This document shows positions 16,532-25,153 of a DNA stretch of 64,000 nucleotides, one piece after another. The DNA is from Pseudodonghicola sp048268305 (GTDB lineage: Bacteria > Pseudomonadota > Alphaproteobacteria > Rhodobacterales > Rhodobacteraceae), in contig NZ_JBLWVT010000003.1 in NCBI RefSeq assembly GCF_048268305.1, positions 423,166 to 487,165 on the forward strand, in the 5' to 3' direction. The translations under genes and the position numbers were made by a program. Every line of letters starts with the position of its first letter. Positions within the stretch are counted from its first letter, which is position 1. The notes below the pieces were generated by a model, which ran no database searches, was not told the DNA's origin, and saw only the letters and a list, made by a program, of their open reading frames with translations.

Positions 16532-17110
16532 TCAGATCGCCTGACCGAAATACTCCCCCGCCGGCAGATAGCCCGCGGCGCGGCCGGCGGCCATCCATTC
16601 CTGCTCCAACGGCGCCTCCCCGATCACCAGCACCTGTGCCCCCGACAGCTTGCGGTCGCGCATCACCGCCTCGATCCGGCTGCGCGCCTGCGCCCAAGTG
16701 TCGGTAAAGCGCGGTGCGGGGCCGGCGGCATCCAGCACCGGATTGCGCAACAGCACCGCCTGCGGCGACATCGGCGGCTGCACCAGCGCCAGCTTCTGGG
16801 CCGCGCGGACCGCCTGCAATTTCTCTTCCCGGCTTTCCGGCATGCGGGCGTCATAGCCCAGAATCCGCAGCGCGTTCGACGAGAACAGCAGCCCGACGAT
16901 ATCCTGGCCAGAGAACTGCCGCACCTTGGCATAGGTCTTGTAATCCATCCCCAGTTCGGCCGCGCGCTTGAGACGCATCTGCAACACCAGCTTGGGGATC
17001 GCGTTGGGCATCAGCGCCCGCTGCGCCGCGCGCCATTGATGGGTGCGCAACAGCTTGCCCGGCTCCATCGACGGGCCGCCATTGTGGCCGATCCCGGCGG
17101 GGGCGGTCAT
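16532..17110 (-). CDS. Conserved protein of unknown function, coupled to ribE
   Basis: 192 residues, soluble, no signal peptide. It opens with GIGHNGGPS, a short N-terminal motif found in many unrelated alphaproteobacterial proteins. The rest is rich in Arg, Ala and Leu and matches no family I can name. Its ATG overlaps the ribE stop (ATGA at 17107-17110), and ribB follows after 129 bp, so it is translated with riboflavin synthase. A role in flavin metabolism is inferred from position only. Confidence 0.75.
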   Translation of the reverse strand: MTAPAGIGHNGGPSMEPGKLLRTHQWRAAQRALMPNAIPKLVLQMRLKRAAELGMDYKTYAKVRQFSGQDIVGLLFSSNALRILGYDARMPESREEKLQAVRAAQKLALVQPPMSPQAVLLRNPVLDAAGPAPRFTDTWAQARSRIEAVMRDRKLSGAQVLVIGEAPLEQEWMAAGRAAGYLPAGEYFGQAI

Positions 17111-17721
17111 GCCGCCGCCTCGTTCAGCCGGGCGACATAGCGCGCCAGGGTGTCGACCTCGAGGTTGATCCGGTCGCCGACCTTGGCCTGGCCCCAGGTG
17201 GTGACCTGCTGGGTATGCGGGATGACATTGACGCCGAAGGTGTCGCCCTCGACCTCGTTCACCGTCAGCGAGGTGCCGTTCAGCGCCACCGAGCCCTTCG
17301 GCGCGATGAAGCGGGCCAGGGCATGCGGCGCCCGGAAGCTGATGCGGGTGCTGTCGCCCTCCTCGGCCATGGCGATGATCTCGGCCACGCCGTCGACATG
17401 GCCCGAGACGATATGGCCGCCCAATTCGTCACCGACCTTGAGCGCGCGTTCCAGATTGACCTTCTTGCCGGTCTGCCAGCCGCCGCTGGGATCGTTGTCC
17501 TTGCCGCCGATATTGGTTTTCGACAGGGTTTCGGCGCTGATCTCGACATCATACCAGTCGGGGCCCAGGTCGATCACCGTCAGACAGACGCCATCGCTGG
17601 CGATCGAGGCACCGATGTCGATGCCGGCGGTGTCGTAATGGGTCGCGATGCGGGCGCGCAGGTCGCCCCGCCGCTCCAGCTCGGTCACGGTGCCGACATC
17701 GGTGATGATCCCGGTGAACAT
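17107..17721 (-). CDS. ribE: Riboflavin synthase, alpha chain
   Basis: 204 residues starting MFTGIITDVG, the invariant riboflavin synthase opening. Two lumazine-binding repeats follow: SIASDGVCLTVID with GGHIVSGHVDG, and ALNGTSLTVNEVEGD. It dismutates two dimethylribityllumazine molecules to riboflavin. The start at 17721 is preferred to the longer frame from 18006, which runs through the divergent promoter. It is the first gene of the minus-strand ribE-unknown-ribB-ribH-nusB operon. No FMN riboswitch was found upstream. Confidence 0.95.
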   Translation of the reverse strand: MFTGIITDVGTVTELERRGDLRARIATHYDTAGIDIGASIASDGVCLTVIDLGPDWYDVEISAETLSKTNIGGKDNDPSGGWQTGKKVNLERALKVGDELGGHIVSGHVDGVAEIIAMAEEGDSTRISFRAPHALARFIAPKGSVALNGTSLTVNEVEGDTFGVNVIPHTQQVTTWGQAKVGDRINLEVDTLARYVARLNEAAA

Positions 17722-17881
17722 GGCGCGCCTCCTTTTGAAATGCCTTGAGATCCTGAGGTAGCGACCCGCCCCGCTCCGGACAAGCCCCCGCTTGCGCCGT
17801 CGCCCCCGCCGGGCCATAGTTTCGCCAGAATGGCCGACTAAAAACCGTGCATTCGACAGGCTGAGCAGACGAGTAAATAGT

Positions 17882-19174
17882 ATGGGTGCAACTGTGCAGA
17901 CTGACAGGGTGTTTCTGTTTCTGCAGGGCCCACATGGTCCCTTCTTCAACGCATTGGGCGAGATGCTGCGCGCCACCGGCGCCACGGTCTGGCGAGCGGG
18001 CTTCAACGCCGGCGACCGGGTGTTCTGGCATCATCCCGACAGCTATATCCCCCATCGCGGCTCGGCCGAGGACTGGCCGGAGACGCTGGAACGGCTGCTG
18101 GACGACCGCCATGTCACCGACATCGTGCTCTATGGTGACACCCGCCCGATCCATGCCACCGCCGTCGCCGCCGCGAGAGCGCGCGGGCTGACCGTGCATG
18201 TCTTCGAAGAGGGCTATATGCGGCCCTATTGGATCACCTACGAGCGCGGCGGCTCGAACGGCAACTCGCGGCTGATGGACATGACCATTGCCGAAATGCA
18301 ATCGGCACTGGCCCTGTCGGACATGGAGGCGCCGCTGCCCCCGGCAAGTTGGGGTGATATGCGCCAGCACGTGTTCTATGGCGCGCTCTATCACTGGTTC
18401 GTCATGTTCTGGAACCGCGGCTATCCCGATTTCCGCCCGCATCGCGCCCTGCCGGTCACCAAGGAGTTTCAGCTTTACCTCAAGCGGCTGGTGCTGATGC
18501 CCTTCCAGGCGCTGGAGCGCCGCATCGCCCAGAGACGCATCCGCGATGGTGGCTTTCCCTATCATCTGGCGCTGCTGCAACTGGAACATGACAGCTCGTT
18601 CCAGATGCATTCGCCCTTCTCCACCATGACGGAGTTTCTGGAACAGGTGATCCAGGGCTTTGCCGAGGGCGCGCCGCAGCACCACCATCTGGTGATCAAG
18701 GCGCATCCGCTGGAGGATGGCCGCGTGCCGGTGCGGGCAGAAACCCACAGGCTCGCCGCGAAATACGGCATCGCCGATCGGGTGCATTACGTGCGCGGCG
18801 GCAAGCTGGCGCAGCTTCTCAACGATGCGCGCAGCGCGGTGACGGTCAATTCCACCGCCGGGCAGCAGGTGCTCTGGCGCGGCATTCCGATCAAGGTCTT
18901 CGGCCGCGCCGTCTATGCCAAGCCCGAGTTCGTCTCGGGCCAGCCGTTGAGAGAGTTCTTCGCCGGCGCCACCCGCCCGGACAACCGCGCCTATAAGGAC
19001 TACCGCCGCTTCCTGCTGGAAACCAGCCAGGTGCCCGGAGGCTTCTATTCGCGCCGCGGACGCCGGCAATTGCTGCGCCATGTGGTCGACATGATGCTGT
19101 CGCCAGAAGACCCCTATGACGCGCTGAAATCCGGAACAGCGGCTCCTCGGCAACACCTCAGGGCGGTGACCTGA
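17882..19174 (+). CDS. kpsS: Capsule polysaccharide modification protein KpsS-like
   Basis: 430 residues. FLFLQGPHGPFFNALG at the N terminus, VHVFEEGYMRPYWITYE and VKAHPLEDG with TVNSTAGQQVLWRGIPIKVFGRAVY are KpsS features. KpsS adds the first Kdo to the lipid anchor of group 2 capsules. The start at 17882 is preferred to 17792 because the conserved part begins there, although no good ribosome binding site is visible. It lies divergent from ribE and 96 bp before the capsule export gene. Confidence 0.9.
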   Translation: MGATVQTDRVFLFLQGPHGPFFNALGEMLRATGATVWRAGFNAGDRVFWHHPDSYIPHRGSAEDWPETLERLLDDRHVTDIVLYGDTRPIHATAVAAARARGLTVHVFEEGYMRPYWITYERGGSNGNSRLMDMTIAEMQSALALSDMEAPLPPASWGDMRQHVFYGALYHWFVMFWNRGYPDFRPHRALPVTKEFQLYLKRLVLMPFQALERRIAQRRIRDGGFPYHLALLQLEHDSSFQMHSPFSTMTEFLEQVIQGFAEGAPQHHHLVIKAHPLEDGRVPVRAETHRLAAKYGIADRVHYVRGGKLAQLLNDARSAVTVNSTAGQQVLWRGIPIKVFGRAVYAKPEFVSGQPLREFFAGATRPDNRAYKDYRRFLLETSQVPGGFYSRRGRRQLLRHVVDMMLSPEDPYDALKSGTAAPRQHLRAVT

Positions 19175-19270
19175 GGATCATGGCAGTCAGGACTGGATTT
19201 TTATGGTCTATTCCGGTAGCTTGACGCAAAAACCTGAGGCAGAACGATAACAGGTCGAGGAGACCGAGCA

Positions 19271-20404
19271 GTGAAATCCCTGACACCCCGATGGGCCAAG
19301 CCTATCGCGATGCTGGCCGCGCTTGCATTGCTGGCCGCTTGTGCCCTGCCGCGAGTCGGCCCCAACAAACGTGAAATCTTCGCCGGCTCGGTCCAGCGCG
19401 AAGGCGATGCCTTTGTTGTCGCGGTCAATGACCGCGTCACCCGCGCCACGGCGGTGGTCCCCGCACTCGGCTTCGCCAATAATTTCCTGAGCGCCTCGCA
19501 GCTCACCTCGGATACCATCCGCCCCGGCGACGTGCTGGGGCTGACGATCTGGGAGAACGTTGACGACGGGCTGCTCGCCAATCAGGGCGCCAATGCCACC
19601 GTTCTGGATCAGGTCCAGGTCGATAGCGCCGGCTATATCTTCGTCCCCTACGCCGGCCGGGTGAAGGCAGCAGACAATACCCCTGACCAATTGCGCGAGA
19701 TGATCACCCAGCGGCTGCAGGATCAGACGCCCGACCCGCAGGTGCAGGTGCGCCGCGTCGCCGGCGACGGCTCCACCGTCTCGCTGACCGGCTCTGTCGG
19801 CGCGCCGGGGGTCTATCCGATCGAACGCTCGACCCGCACGCTGGCCACCATGCTGGCGCGTGCCGGCGGCCCGACCGTAAAGCCGGAAGCGGCGCAGATC
19901 ATCGTCAACCGCGGCAAGCAGCAGGGCAAGATCTGGTTCCAGGATCTCTATGACAACCCCAGCCTCGACATCGCGCTGCGTGGCGGCGATCGCATCCTGG
20001 TCGAGGAAGACACCCGCGCCTTCACCGCGCTCGGCGCCACCAGCCAGCAGGCCCGCGTGTCGTTCCAGACCCAGCAGATCTCGGCGCTCGAGGCCATCGC
20101 CCAGGTCGGCGGGTTGATCTCCACCTCTTCCGACCCGACCGGCGTCTTCGTGCTGCGCAACGAGCCGGCCGCGATCGCCAACCAGGTTCTGGGCCGCAGC
20201 GATCTGCAAGGCGCCCAGCGGATGATCTATGTGCTGAACCTGACCGAACCCAACGGCCTGTTCCAGGCGCGGGACTTCGTGATCCGGGACAGCGATACGC
20301 TCTATGTGACCGAGGCGCCCTATGCGCAATGGACCAAGACCATCTCGCTCCTCGCAGGGTCGATCACCCCGGTGGCCAGCGTCCAGTCGCTCGCCGGCGG
20401 CTGA
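19271..20404 (+). CDS. Polysaccharide export outer membrane lipoprotein (Wza/KpsD family)
   Basis: 377 residues. An N-terminal signal with lipobox ALLAAC marks it as a lipoprotein. The polysaccharide export domain follows (RPGDVLGLTIWENV, then YAGRVKAADNTPDQLREMI) and two SLBB-like segments (VSLTGSVGAPGVYPI and the part around residues 275-300). It forms the outer membrane exit channel. The start is a GTG with GAGGAG upstream. It lies between kpsS and kpsC. No KpsM/KpsT/KpsE genes are in the window, so the inner membrane part of the exporter is elsewhere. Confidence 0.9.
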   Translation: MKSLTPRWAKPIAMLAALALLAACALPRVGPNKREIFAGSVQREGDAFVVAVNDRVTRATAVVPALGFANNFLSASQLTSDTIRPGDVLGLTIWENVDDGLLANQGANATVLDQVQVDSAGYIFVPYAGRVKAADNTPDQLREMITQRLQDQTPDPQVQVRRVAGDGSTVSLTGSVGAPGVYPIERSTRTLATMLARAGGPTVKPEAAQIIVNRGKQQGKIWFQDLYDNPSLDIALRGGDRILVEEDTRAFTALGATSQQARVSFQTQQISALEAIAQVGGLISTSSDPTGVFVLRNEPAAIANQVLGRSDLQGAQRMIYVLNLTEPNGLFQARDFVIRDSDTLYVTEAPYAQWTKTISLLAGSITPVASVQSLAGG

Positions 20405-20408
20405 TCTC

Positions 20409-22415
20409 ATGACCCGCCATGACGGCACCGATATGGCCGGGGGCAAACGCCCCCGGCTTTTCGTTTACAACGGCGGCTTTCTGACCCAGCGCCGGCTGCG
20501 GCGGATGCTGTCGCTGGCCGGCCATGACATCCGTATCGGATTGCCCGGCAAGGAAGATGCCGTCGCCGTCTGGGGCGCCGGCCCCACCGCGCACCGCGGC
20601 CTCGCCGTGGCTGACAGGCGCGGCGTGCCGGTGCTGCGGGTCGAAGACGCCTTTCTCCGCTCGCTCCACCCCGGTCGCGCCGGAGAGCCGCCGATCGGGC
20701 TGACGCTCGACTGGTCCGGCCCGCATTTCGATCCCGCCCAGCCCTCGGATCTGGAGCGGCTGCTGGCCACTCATCCGCTCGACGACAGCGCGGTTTTGAA
20801 CCGGGCCCGCGACGCCATCGCCCGCATGCGCGAGATCGGGCTGACCAAATACAGCGGCTATGATCCCGATGCCGCCCTGCCCCGCGCGCCCTATGTTCTG
20901 GTGATCGACCAGACCCGCGGCGACGCCTCGGTCAGGGCCTCGGGCGCGGATGTGGCGCGGTTCCGCGAGATGCTGGTCTTCGCCCAGCTCGAACATCCCG
21001 GCATGCCGGTTGTGATCAAGACCCACCCCGAGACCGGCGCCGGATACCGCCCCGGCCATTTCGGACCAGAGGATGAAAGTGACCGGGTGCGGCTCCTTTC
21101 CGATCCGGTCGATCCCTGGGCGCTGATGGAGGGGGCGGTCGGCGTCTATACCGTATCCTCGCAACTCGGGTTCGAGGCGATCCTCGCCGGCCACCGTCCG
21201 CGCGTCTTCGGCCAGCCCTTCTATGCCGGCTGGGGGTTGACCGAGGATGAATTCCCCCTCGCCCGCCGAACCCGGCGCCTGACCCGCGCCCAGCTTTTCG
21301 CCGCGGCCATGATGCTCTATCCGATCTGGTACGATCCCTATCGCGACCGGCTCTGCGAGCTGGAGGGGGCGATGGACACCTTAGAGGCGCAGTTGCGGAC
21401 CTGGCGCGAAGATCGCCACGGCTGGATCGCCGCCGGCATGCGGCTGTGGAAACGCAAACCCCTGCAGGCCTTCTTCGGCGGCGAGAAACGGGTGATCTTC
21501 TCGGATGACCCGGCGAAGGCGACGCAGGGTCGCCGCCGGATGATCTGGGCCTCGCGCGCGCGCGAGGCCGACGACGGCGTGCGGGGCGAGGACGGCTTTC
21601 TGCGCTCCCGCGGGTTGGGGGCGGAACTGGTGCCGCCGCTGTCGCTGGTGACCGACGATCAGGGCATCTATTACGACCCGCGCCGCCCGAGCCGGCTGGA
21701 GGCGCTGATCGCCCGGCGCGCCGGCCTGCGCCCCGATCAGGCCCGCCGCGCGGAGCGGTTGATCCAGGCGCTGACCGAGGCGGGGCTGAGCAAGTACAAC
21801 CTGGGCGGCGCGCTGCCAGAGCTGCCCCCCGGCCATCGCATCCTGGTGCCCGGCCAGGTGGAAAACGACGCCTCGATCCTGACCGGCACCGGCAAGGTGC
21901 GCACCAATCTGGAACTGTTGCAGGCGGCCCGCGCCGCCCATCCGCAGACGGTGATCCTCTATAAACCGCACCCGGATGTCGAGGCGGGGCTGCGCCCCGG
22001 CGCGGTCGAGGCCGAGGGGCTTGCCGATCTGGTGCTGCGCCACGCCGATCCGATGGCGCTGCTGCCACAGGTCGACGAGGTCTGGACCATGACCTCGCTC
22101 CTGGGCTTCGAGGCTTTGCTGCGCGGGGTGCGCGTCACCACCCTCGGCGCCCCCTTCTATGCCGGCTGGGGGCTGACCCGCGATCTGGGAGAGATCCCGC
22201 CGCGCCGCCTTGCCCGACCAGGCCTTGAAGGATTGGTCCATGCGGCGCTGATCGACTACCCCCGATATCGCGATCCGGTCACCGGTCTGCCCTGCCCGGT
22301 CGAGGTGATCGTCGAGCGGCTGGCGCGCGAAGAGATCCCGCTGCCGCCGCTGGCGAACCGCAGCCTGTCGAAACTGCAGGGCCTCTTCGCGACCTACGCG
22401 CATCTCTGGCGCTGA
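20409..22415 (+). CDS. kpsC: Capsule biosynthesis protein KpsC, dual glycosyltransferase
   Basis: 668 residues made of two related halves. The first has LTKYSGY (near 138) and GFEAILAGHRPRVFGQPFYAGWG; the second has LSKYNLGG (near 460) and GFEALLRGVRVTTLGAPFYAGWG. This duplication is the KpsC hallmark; the two modules are beta-Kdo transferases that build the poly-Kdo linker of group 2 capsules. It follows the export gene by 4 bp. It completes a three-gene capsule module lying between ribE and ribD. Confidence 0.93.
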   Translation: MTRHDGTDMAGGKRPRLFVYNGGFLTQRRLRRMLSLAGHDIRIGLPGKEDAVAVWGAGPTAHRGLAVADRRGVPVLRVEDAFLRSLHPGRAGEPPIGLTLDWSGPHFDPAQPSDLERLLATHPLDDSAVLNRARDAIARMREIGLTKYSGYDPDAALPRAPYVLVIDQTRGDASVRASGADVARFREMLVFAQLEHPGMPVVIKTHPETGAGYRPGHFGPEDESDRVRLLSDPVDPWALMEGAVGVYTVSSQLGFEAILAGHRPRVFGQPFYAGWGLTEDEFPLARRTRRLTRAQLFAAAMMLYPIWYDPYRDRLCELEGAMDTLEAQLRTWREDRHGWIAAGMRLWKRKPLQAFFGGEKRVIFSDDPAKATQGRRRMIWASRAREADDGVRGEDGFLRSRGLGAELVPPLSLVTDDQGIYYDPRRPSRLEALIARRAGLRPDQARRAERLIQALTEAGLSKYNLGGALPELPPGHRILVPGQVENDASILTGTGKVRTNLELLQAARAAHPQTVILYKPHPDVEAGLRPGAVEAEGLADLVLRHADPMALLPQVDEVWTMTSLLGFEALLRGVRVTTLGAPFYAGWGLTRDLGEIPPRRLARPGLEGLVHAALIDYPRYRDPVTGLPCPVEVIVERLAREEIPLPPLANRSLSKLQGLFATYAHLWR

Positions 22416-22420
22416 GCGCG

Positions 22421-22477
22421 CGGGGGCTCCGCCCCCGGCCTGCGGCCTCCCCCGGGATATTTATAGCTAGAAAAAGG
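22421..22477 (+). repeat. Dispersed GC-rich intergenic repeat, copy 1
   Basis: A hairpin CGGGGGC-TCC-GCCCCCG, then GGCCTGCGGCCTCCCCCGGG, ATATTTA, AGCTAGAAAAAGG. The same order of blocks is found inverted at 38553-38614. It lies between convergent kpsC and ribD and could act as a bidirectional terminator or a REP-like element. Confidence 0.6.
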
Positions 22478-22490
22478 CAGGCGCACGCGG

Positions 22491-23597
22491 TCAGGCCGAC
22501 GGCAGCGCGCGGGTCCAGCGGATCATCACATCGGGGCCGATCGGGCGAACCTCGGCCAGATCGAAGCGCGGCGCCTCGGCCAGCCGGCCAAGCCCGAGCG
22601 CACCGATCGCCGGCAAGCCTTCGGCACCGATCGCGAGGCCGGCGGTGAAGGTCACCAGGTCGTCGACCAGATCGTCGCCCAGCAACGAGGCGGCAAGCGC
22701 GCTGCCGCCCTCGCAGAACACCCGGGTCAGCCCCGCCTGCCCCAATTGCCGCAGCACTTCCGAAGGATCGAGCTGACTGCCGCGCAGCGCACAGGGGATC
22801 AGCCGGGCGCCAAGCCCCTGCCAGGCGCGAATGCGATCGGGATCGGCGCCAGGCCCGTGGCACAGCCAGACCGGAACCTGCGCCGCGGTGCGGGCAAGCT
22901 GGCCCAGAAGCGGCAGGTCGAGATGGCGCGAGACCACCACGCGGATCGGCTGATGCGTCGCTCCCATGCCGCGCACGGTGAGCGCGGGATCATCGGCCCG
23001 TGCGGTCCCGGCGCCCACCATCACCGCATCGTGGCGCGCGCGCATCGCGTGGACCAGCCGGCGCGCCTCGGGCCCGGTGATCCACTGGCTCTGGCCGATG
23101 GCGGTGGCGATGCGGCCATCGAAGCTTGACGCCATCTTCAGCGTCACCATCGGCCGGCCCTGTTCGGTCTTGAGGAAAAAGCCGGACAGATCATGCGCGG
23201 CCTGATCGGCGAGCACACCGGTGGTCACCGCGATCTCGTGCTGGCGCAACCGCTCAAGCCCCTGTCCGGAGACCCGGGGGTCGCTGTCCACGATCGCCAC
23301 AACGACGCGGGCCACCCCCGCCGCGATCAGCGCATCGGCGCAGGGCGGCGTCTTGCCATGGTGGGAACAGGGCTCAAGCGAGACATAGGCGGTGGCGCCG
23401 CGCGCCAGATCGCCGGCCTGCGCCAGCGCCTGGGGTTCGGCATGCGGCCGGCCGCCCGGCGCGGTCGAGCCGCGCCCGACGATGCGGCCGTCCCGCACAA
23501 TGACGCAGCCCACCGCAGGGTTCGGCCAGCAGCGCCCCTGACCGCGCCGACCCAACGACAGGGCCAGCGCCATGAACCGTTCGTCAGCGCCGCTCAC
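22491..23597 (-). CDS. ribD: Bifunctional riboflavin deaminase/reductase RibD
   Basis: 368 residues. The N-terminal deaminase has the zinc motifs HAEPQAL (about 52) and EPCSHHGKTPPC (about 75-86). The C-terminal reductase begins around residue 147 with RPMVTLKMASSFDGRIA and has WITGPEARRLVHAMRARHDAVMVGAGTA. It carries out the second and third steps of riboflavin synthesis. Its ATG overlaps the nrdR stop by 4 nt. In relatives ribE usually follows directly; here the capsule genes lie between. Confidence 0.95.
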   Translation of the reverse strand: MSGADERFMALALSLGRRGQGRCWPNPAVGCVIVRDGRIVGRGSTAPGGRPHAEPQALAQAGDLARGATAYVSLEPCSHHGKTPPCADALIAAGVARVVVAIVDSDPRVSGQGLERLRQHEIAVTTGVLADQAAHDLSGFFLKTEQGRPMVTLKMASSFDGRIATAIGQSQWITGPEARRLVHAMRARHDAVMVGAGTARADDPALTVRGMGATHQPIRVVVSRHLDLPLLGQLARTAAQVPVWLCHGPGADPDRIRAWQGLGARLIPCALRGSQLDPSEVLRQLGQAGLTRVFCEGGSALAASLLGDDLVDDLVTFTAGLAIGAEGLPAIGALGLGRLAEAPRFDLAEVRPIGPDVMIRWTRALPSA

Positions 23598-24061
23598 TCT
23601 TCCGGCGCCGGCGTCGGGCGCAGTTCGTGAACGAAGCTTTCGAAATCATCTGCGGCTTGGAAGTTCTTGTAAACGCTCGCAAAGCGCACATAGGCGACGG
23701 TGTCGATCCGAGCCAGCGCCTCCATCACGATCTCGCCGATCCGCTTCGAGGGGATGTCGGTGTCGCCCATGCTTTCCAACCGGCGCACGATGCCGGAAAT
23801 CATCTGGTCGATGCGCTCCGGTTCGATCGGACGTTTCTGCATCGAGATGCGGATCGAACGTTCCAGCTTGCCGCGATCGAAATCTTCGCGCTTGCCGGAG
23901 GTCTTGATCACCACCAAATCGCGCAGTTGCACCCGTTCATAGGTGGTAAAGCGGCCGCCGCAGGCCGGGCAGAACCGCCGCCGGCGGATCGCCACGTGAT
24001 CTTCGGCCGGACGCGAGTCCTTTACCTGCGTATCGATATTTCCGCAAAACGGACAGCGCAT
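23594..24061 (-). CDS. nrdR: Transcriptional repressor NrdR
   Basis: 155 residues. The zinc ribbon is CPFCGN ... FCPACGGRFTTYERVQ, followed by an ATP-cone (LRDLVVIKTSGKREDFDRGKLERSI). NrdR represses ribonucleotide reductase genes according to dATP/ATP level. It leads a minus-strand nrdR-ribD transcript with a 4-nt overlap. Two inverted DnaA-box-like sites lie 44-72 bp upstream of the start. Confidence 0.96.
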   Translation of the reverse strand: MRCPFCGNIDTQVKDSRPAEDHVAIRRRRFCPACGGRFTTYERVQLRDLVVIKTSGKREDFDRGKLERSIRISMQKRPIEPERIDQMISGIVRRLESMGDTDIPSKRIGEIVMEALARIDTVAYVRFASVYKNFQAADDFESFVHELRPTPAPEE

Positions 24062-24104
24062 GCCGGTCCCCTTCGTTGGTGATCTGCCTCGGGCCCGCCG
24101 CGCT

Positions 24105-24134
24105 TTGTGGATGTGCGGGCTTAGTTATCCACAA
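24105..24134. promoter_or_regulatory. Inverted pair of DnaA-box-like sites upstream of nrdR
   Basis: TTGTGGAT (24105-24112) and ATCCACAA (24127-24134) form a perfect 8-bp inverted repeat with a 14-bp spacer. The second copy lies in TTATCCACA (24125-24133), the exact consensus DnaA box. The first has the core of a box in the other orientation. Confidence 0.5.
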
Positions 24135-24194
24135 CTATAGGCGAGCAGCTAGGGTTTGGGTAGGGGGGAAATGCCACCGCTAGATGAGTGCGCC

Positions 24195-24611
24195 TCAGCC
24201 CAGATGCGCGGCCACCTCGCGCCGGTGCGCTGCGGCGCGATGTTCGAAAAGGTAAATCCCCTGCCAGGTTCCCAACCGCATGCGCCCATCCATCACAGGA
24301 ATCGACAAGCTGACAGGCAACAACGCCGCCTTGATATGGGCCGGCATATCGTCCGGCCCCTCGTAGGTATGGGTCAGGAAGGACATCGACGGGTCGGTCG
24401 AGGGCGGCACCAGCCTGTGGAAGAAATTGCGCAGATCGGTCTGCACCTCGGGGTCGGCATTCTCCTGGATCAGCAACGAACAGGAGGTGTGACGAACGAG
24501 GAGCGTCAGCAGCCCGTCGCCGGCACGACAATCGCGCAGCCAGTCGGTCACCTCGCGGGTGACGTCATAAAGCCCCTGGCCCCGGGTCGGGATGAGAAAG
24601 GTTGTCTGCAT
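24195..24611 (-). CDS. YjbQ-family protein (UPF0047)
   Basis: 138 residues with HTSCSLLIQENADPEV, LTHTYEGPDDMPAHIKAALL and LGTWQGIYLFEHR, the conserved blocks of YjbQ. The family has weak thiamine-phosphate synthase activity in vitro and an uncertain role in the cell. It stands alone between nrdR and the HxlR gene, on the same strand as both. Confidence 0.9.
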   Translation of the reverse strand: MQTTFLIPTRGQGLYDVTREVTDWLRDCRAGDGLLTLLVRHTSCSLLIQENADPEVQTDLRNFFHRLVPPSTDPSMSFLTHTYEGPDDMPAHIKAALLPVSLSIPVMDGRMRLGTWQGIYLFEHRAAAHRREVAAHLG

Positions 24612-24650
24612 CGCCTCAGTTAGCCTTGCCTGCGCGATGGCGGCAAGGGG

Positions 24651-25043
24651 TCAGGCGCTGACATAGGCGCGGCGTGCCTCGGCGATCGGATCAGCATGGG
24701 TTTTCGCCCAGTCGATCAGCGCCCCGAGGGGGCCCAGCAACGATTGCCCCATCTCGGTCAGCCGATATTCGACGCTGGGTGGCTTGGTCGGAAACACCGC
24801 CCGCGCGATCAGCCCGTCGCGTTCGAGATCGCGCAGTGACTGGGTCAGCATGCGTTTCGAGATATCGGGCAGCGCCCGGCCGATCGCATTGAACCGCGCC
24901 GGCCCCTGGGACAGCTCCAGCAAAATCAGCGTGGTCCATTTCGCCGCCAGGTGATCCAGCACATGGCGCACCGGGCAATTGGCCAGATCCTGGCCCAGCT
25001 CCTGCCAGGTCTCCAGCCGATCCGAAAGTGTGGTATCGCTCAT
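24651..25043 (-). CDS. HxlR-family (DUF24) redox-type regulator
   Basis: 130 residues. The winged helix is of HxlR type: LDHLAAKWTTLILLELSQGPARFNAIGRALPDISKRMLTQSLRDLE. Cys23 in ANCPVRHVL is the conserved N-terminal cysteine that senses thiol stress or quinones in YodB/HypR/QorR relatives. It is divergent from a quinone-reductase-like gene, the same arrangement as QorR with its target, so it probably represses that gene. Confidence 0.9.
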   Translation of the reverse strand: MSDTTLSDRLETWQELGQDLANCPVRHVLDHLAAKWTTLILLELSQGPARFNAIGRALPDISKRMLTQSLRDLERDGLIARAVFPTKPPSVEYRLTEMGQSLLGPLGALIDWAKTHADPIAEARRAYVSA

Positions 25044-25055
25044 GGCGGTTCCCTT

Positions 25056-25118
25056 CAGGTAACCTGGGCAGATAAACCTGCCTCCTTTTCGAGACTCATT
25101 TAAGTCTCTATCTGAGAC
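25056..25118. promoter_or_regulatory. Candidate HxlR operators between hxlR and the NmrA-like gene
   Basis: CAGGT-A-ACCTG (25056-25066) is a perfect palindrome next to the regulator start. GAGACT-N6-AGTCTC (25091-25108) is a second perfect inverted repeat, and GAGAC recurs at 25114-25118. Which of these the HxlR protein binds is not known. Confidence 0.45.
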
Positions 25119-25153
25119 CTGTCAACGTTTGAAGACTGTGAAAGGAACCGCTC

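Noticed and set aside
17722..17881. Possible FMN riboswitch before ribE
   Set aside because: The conserved RFN-element blocks are not present in this short divergent region.
24105..24134. Replication origin
   Set aside because: Only two DnaA-box-like sites and no AT-rich unwinding region; a regulatory role is more likely.
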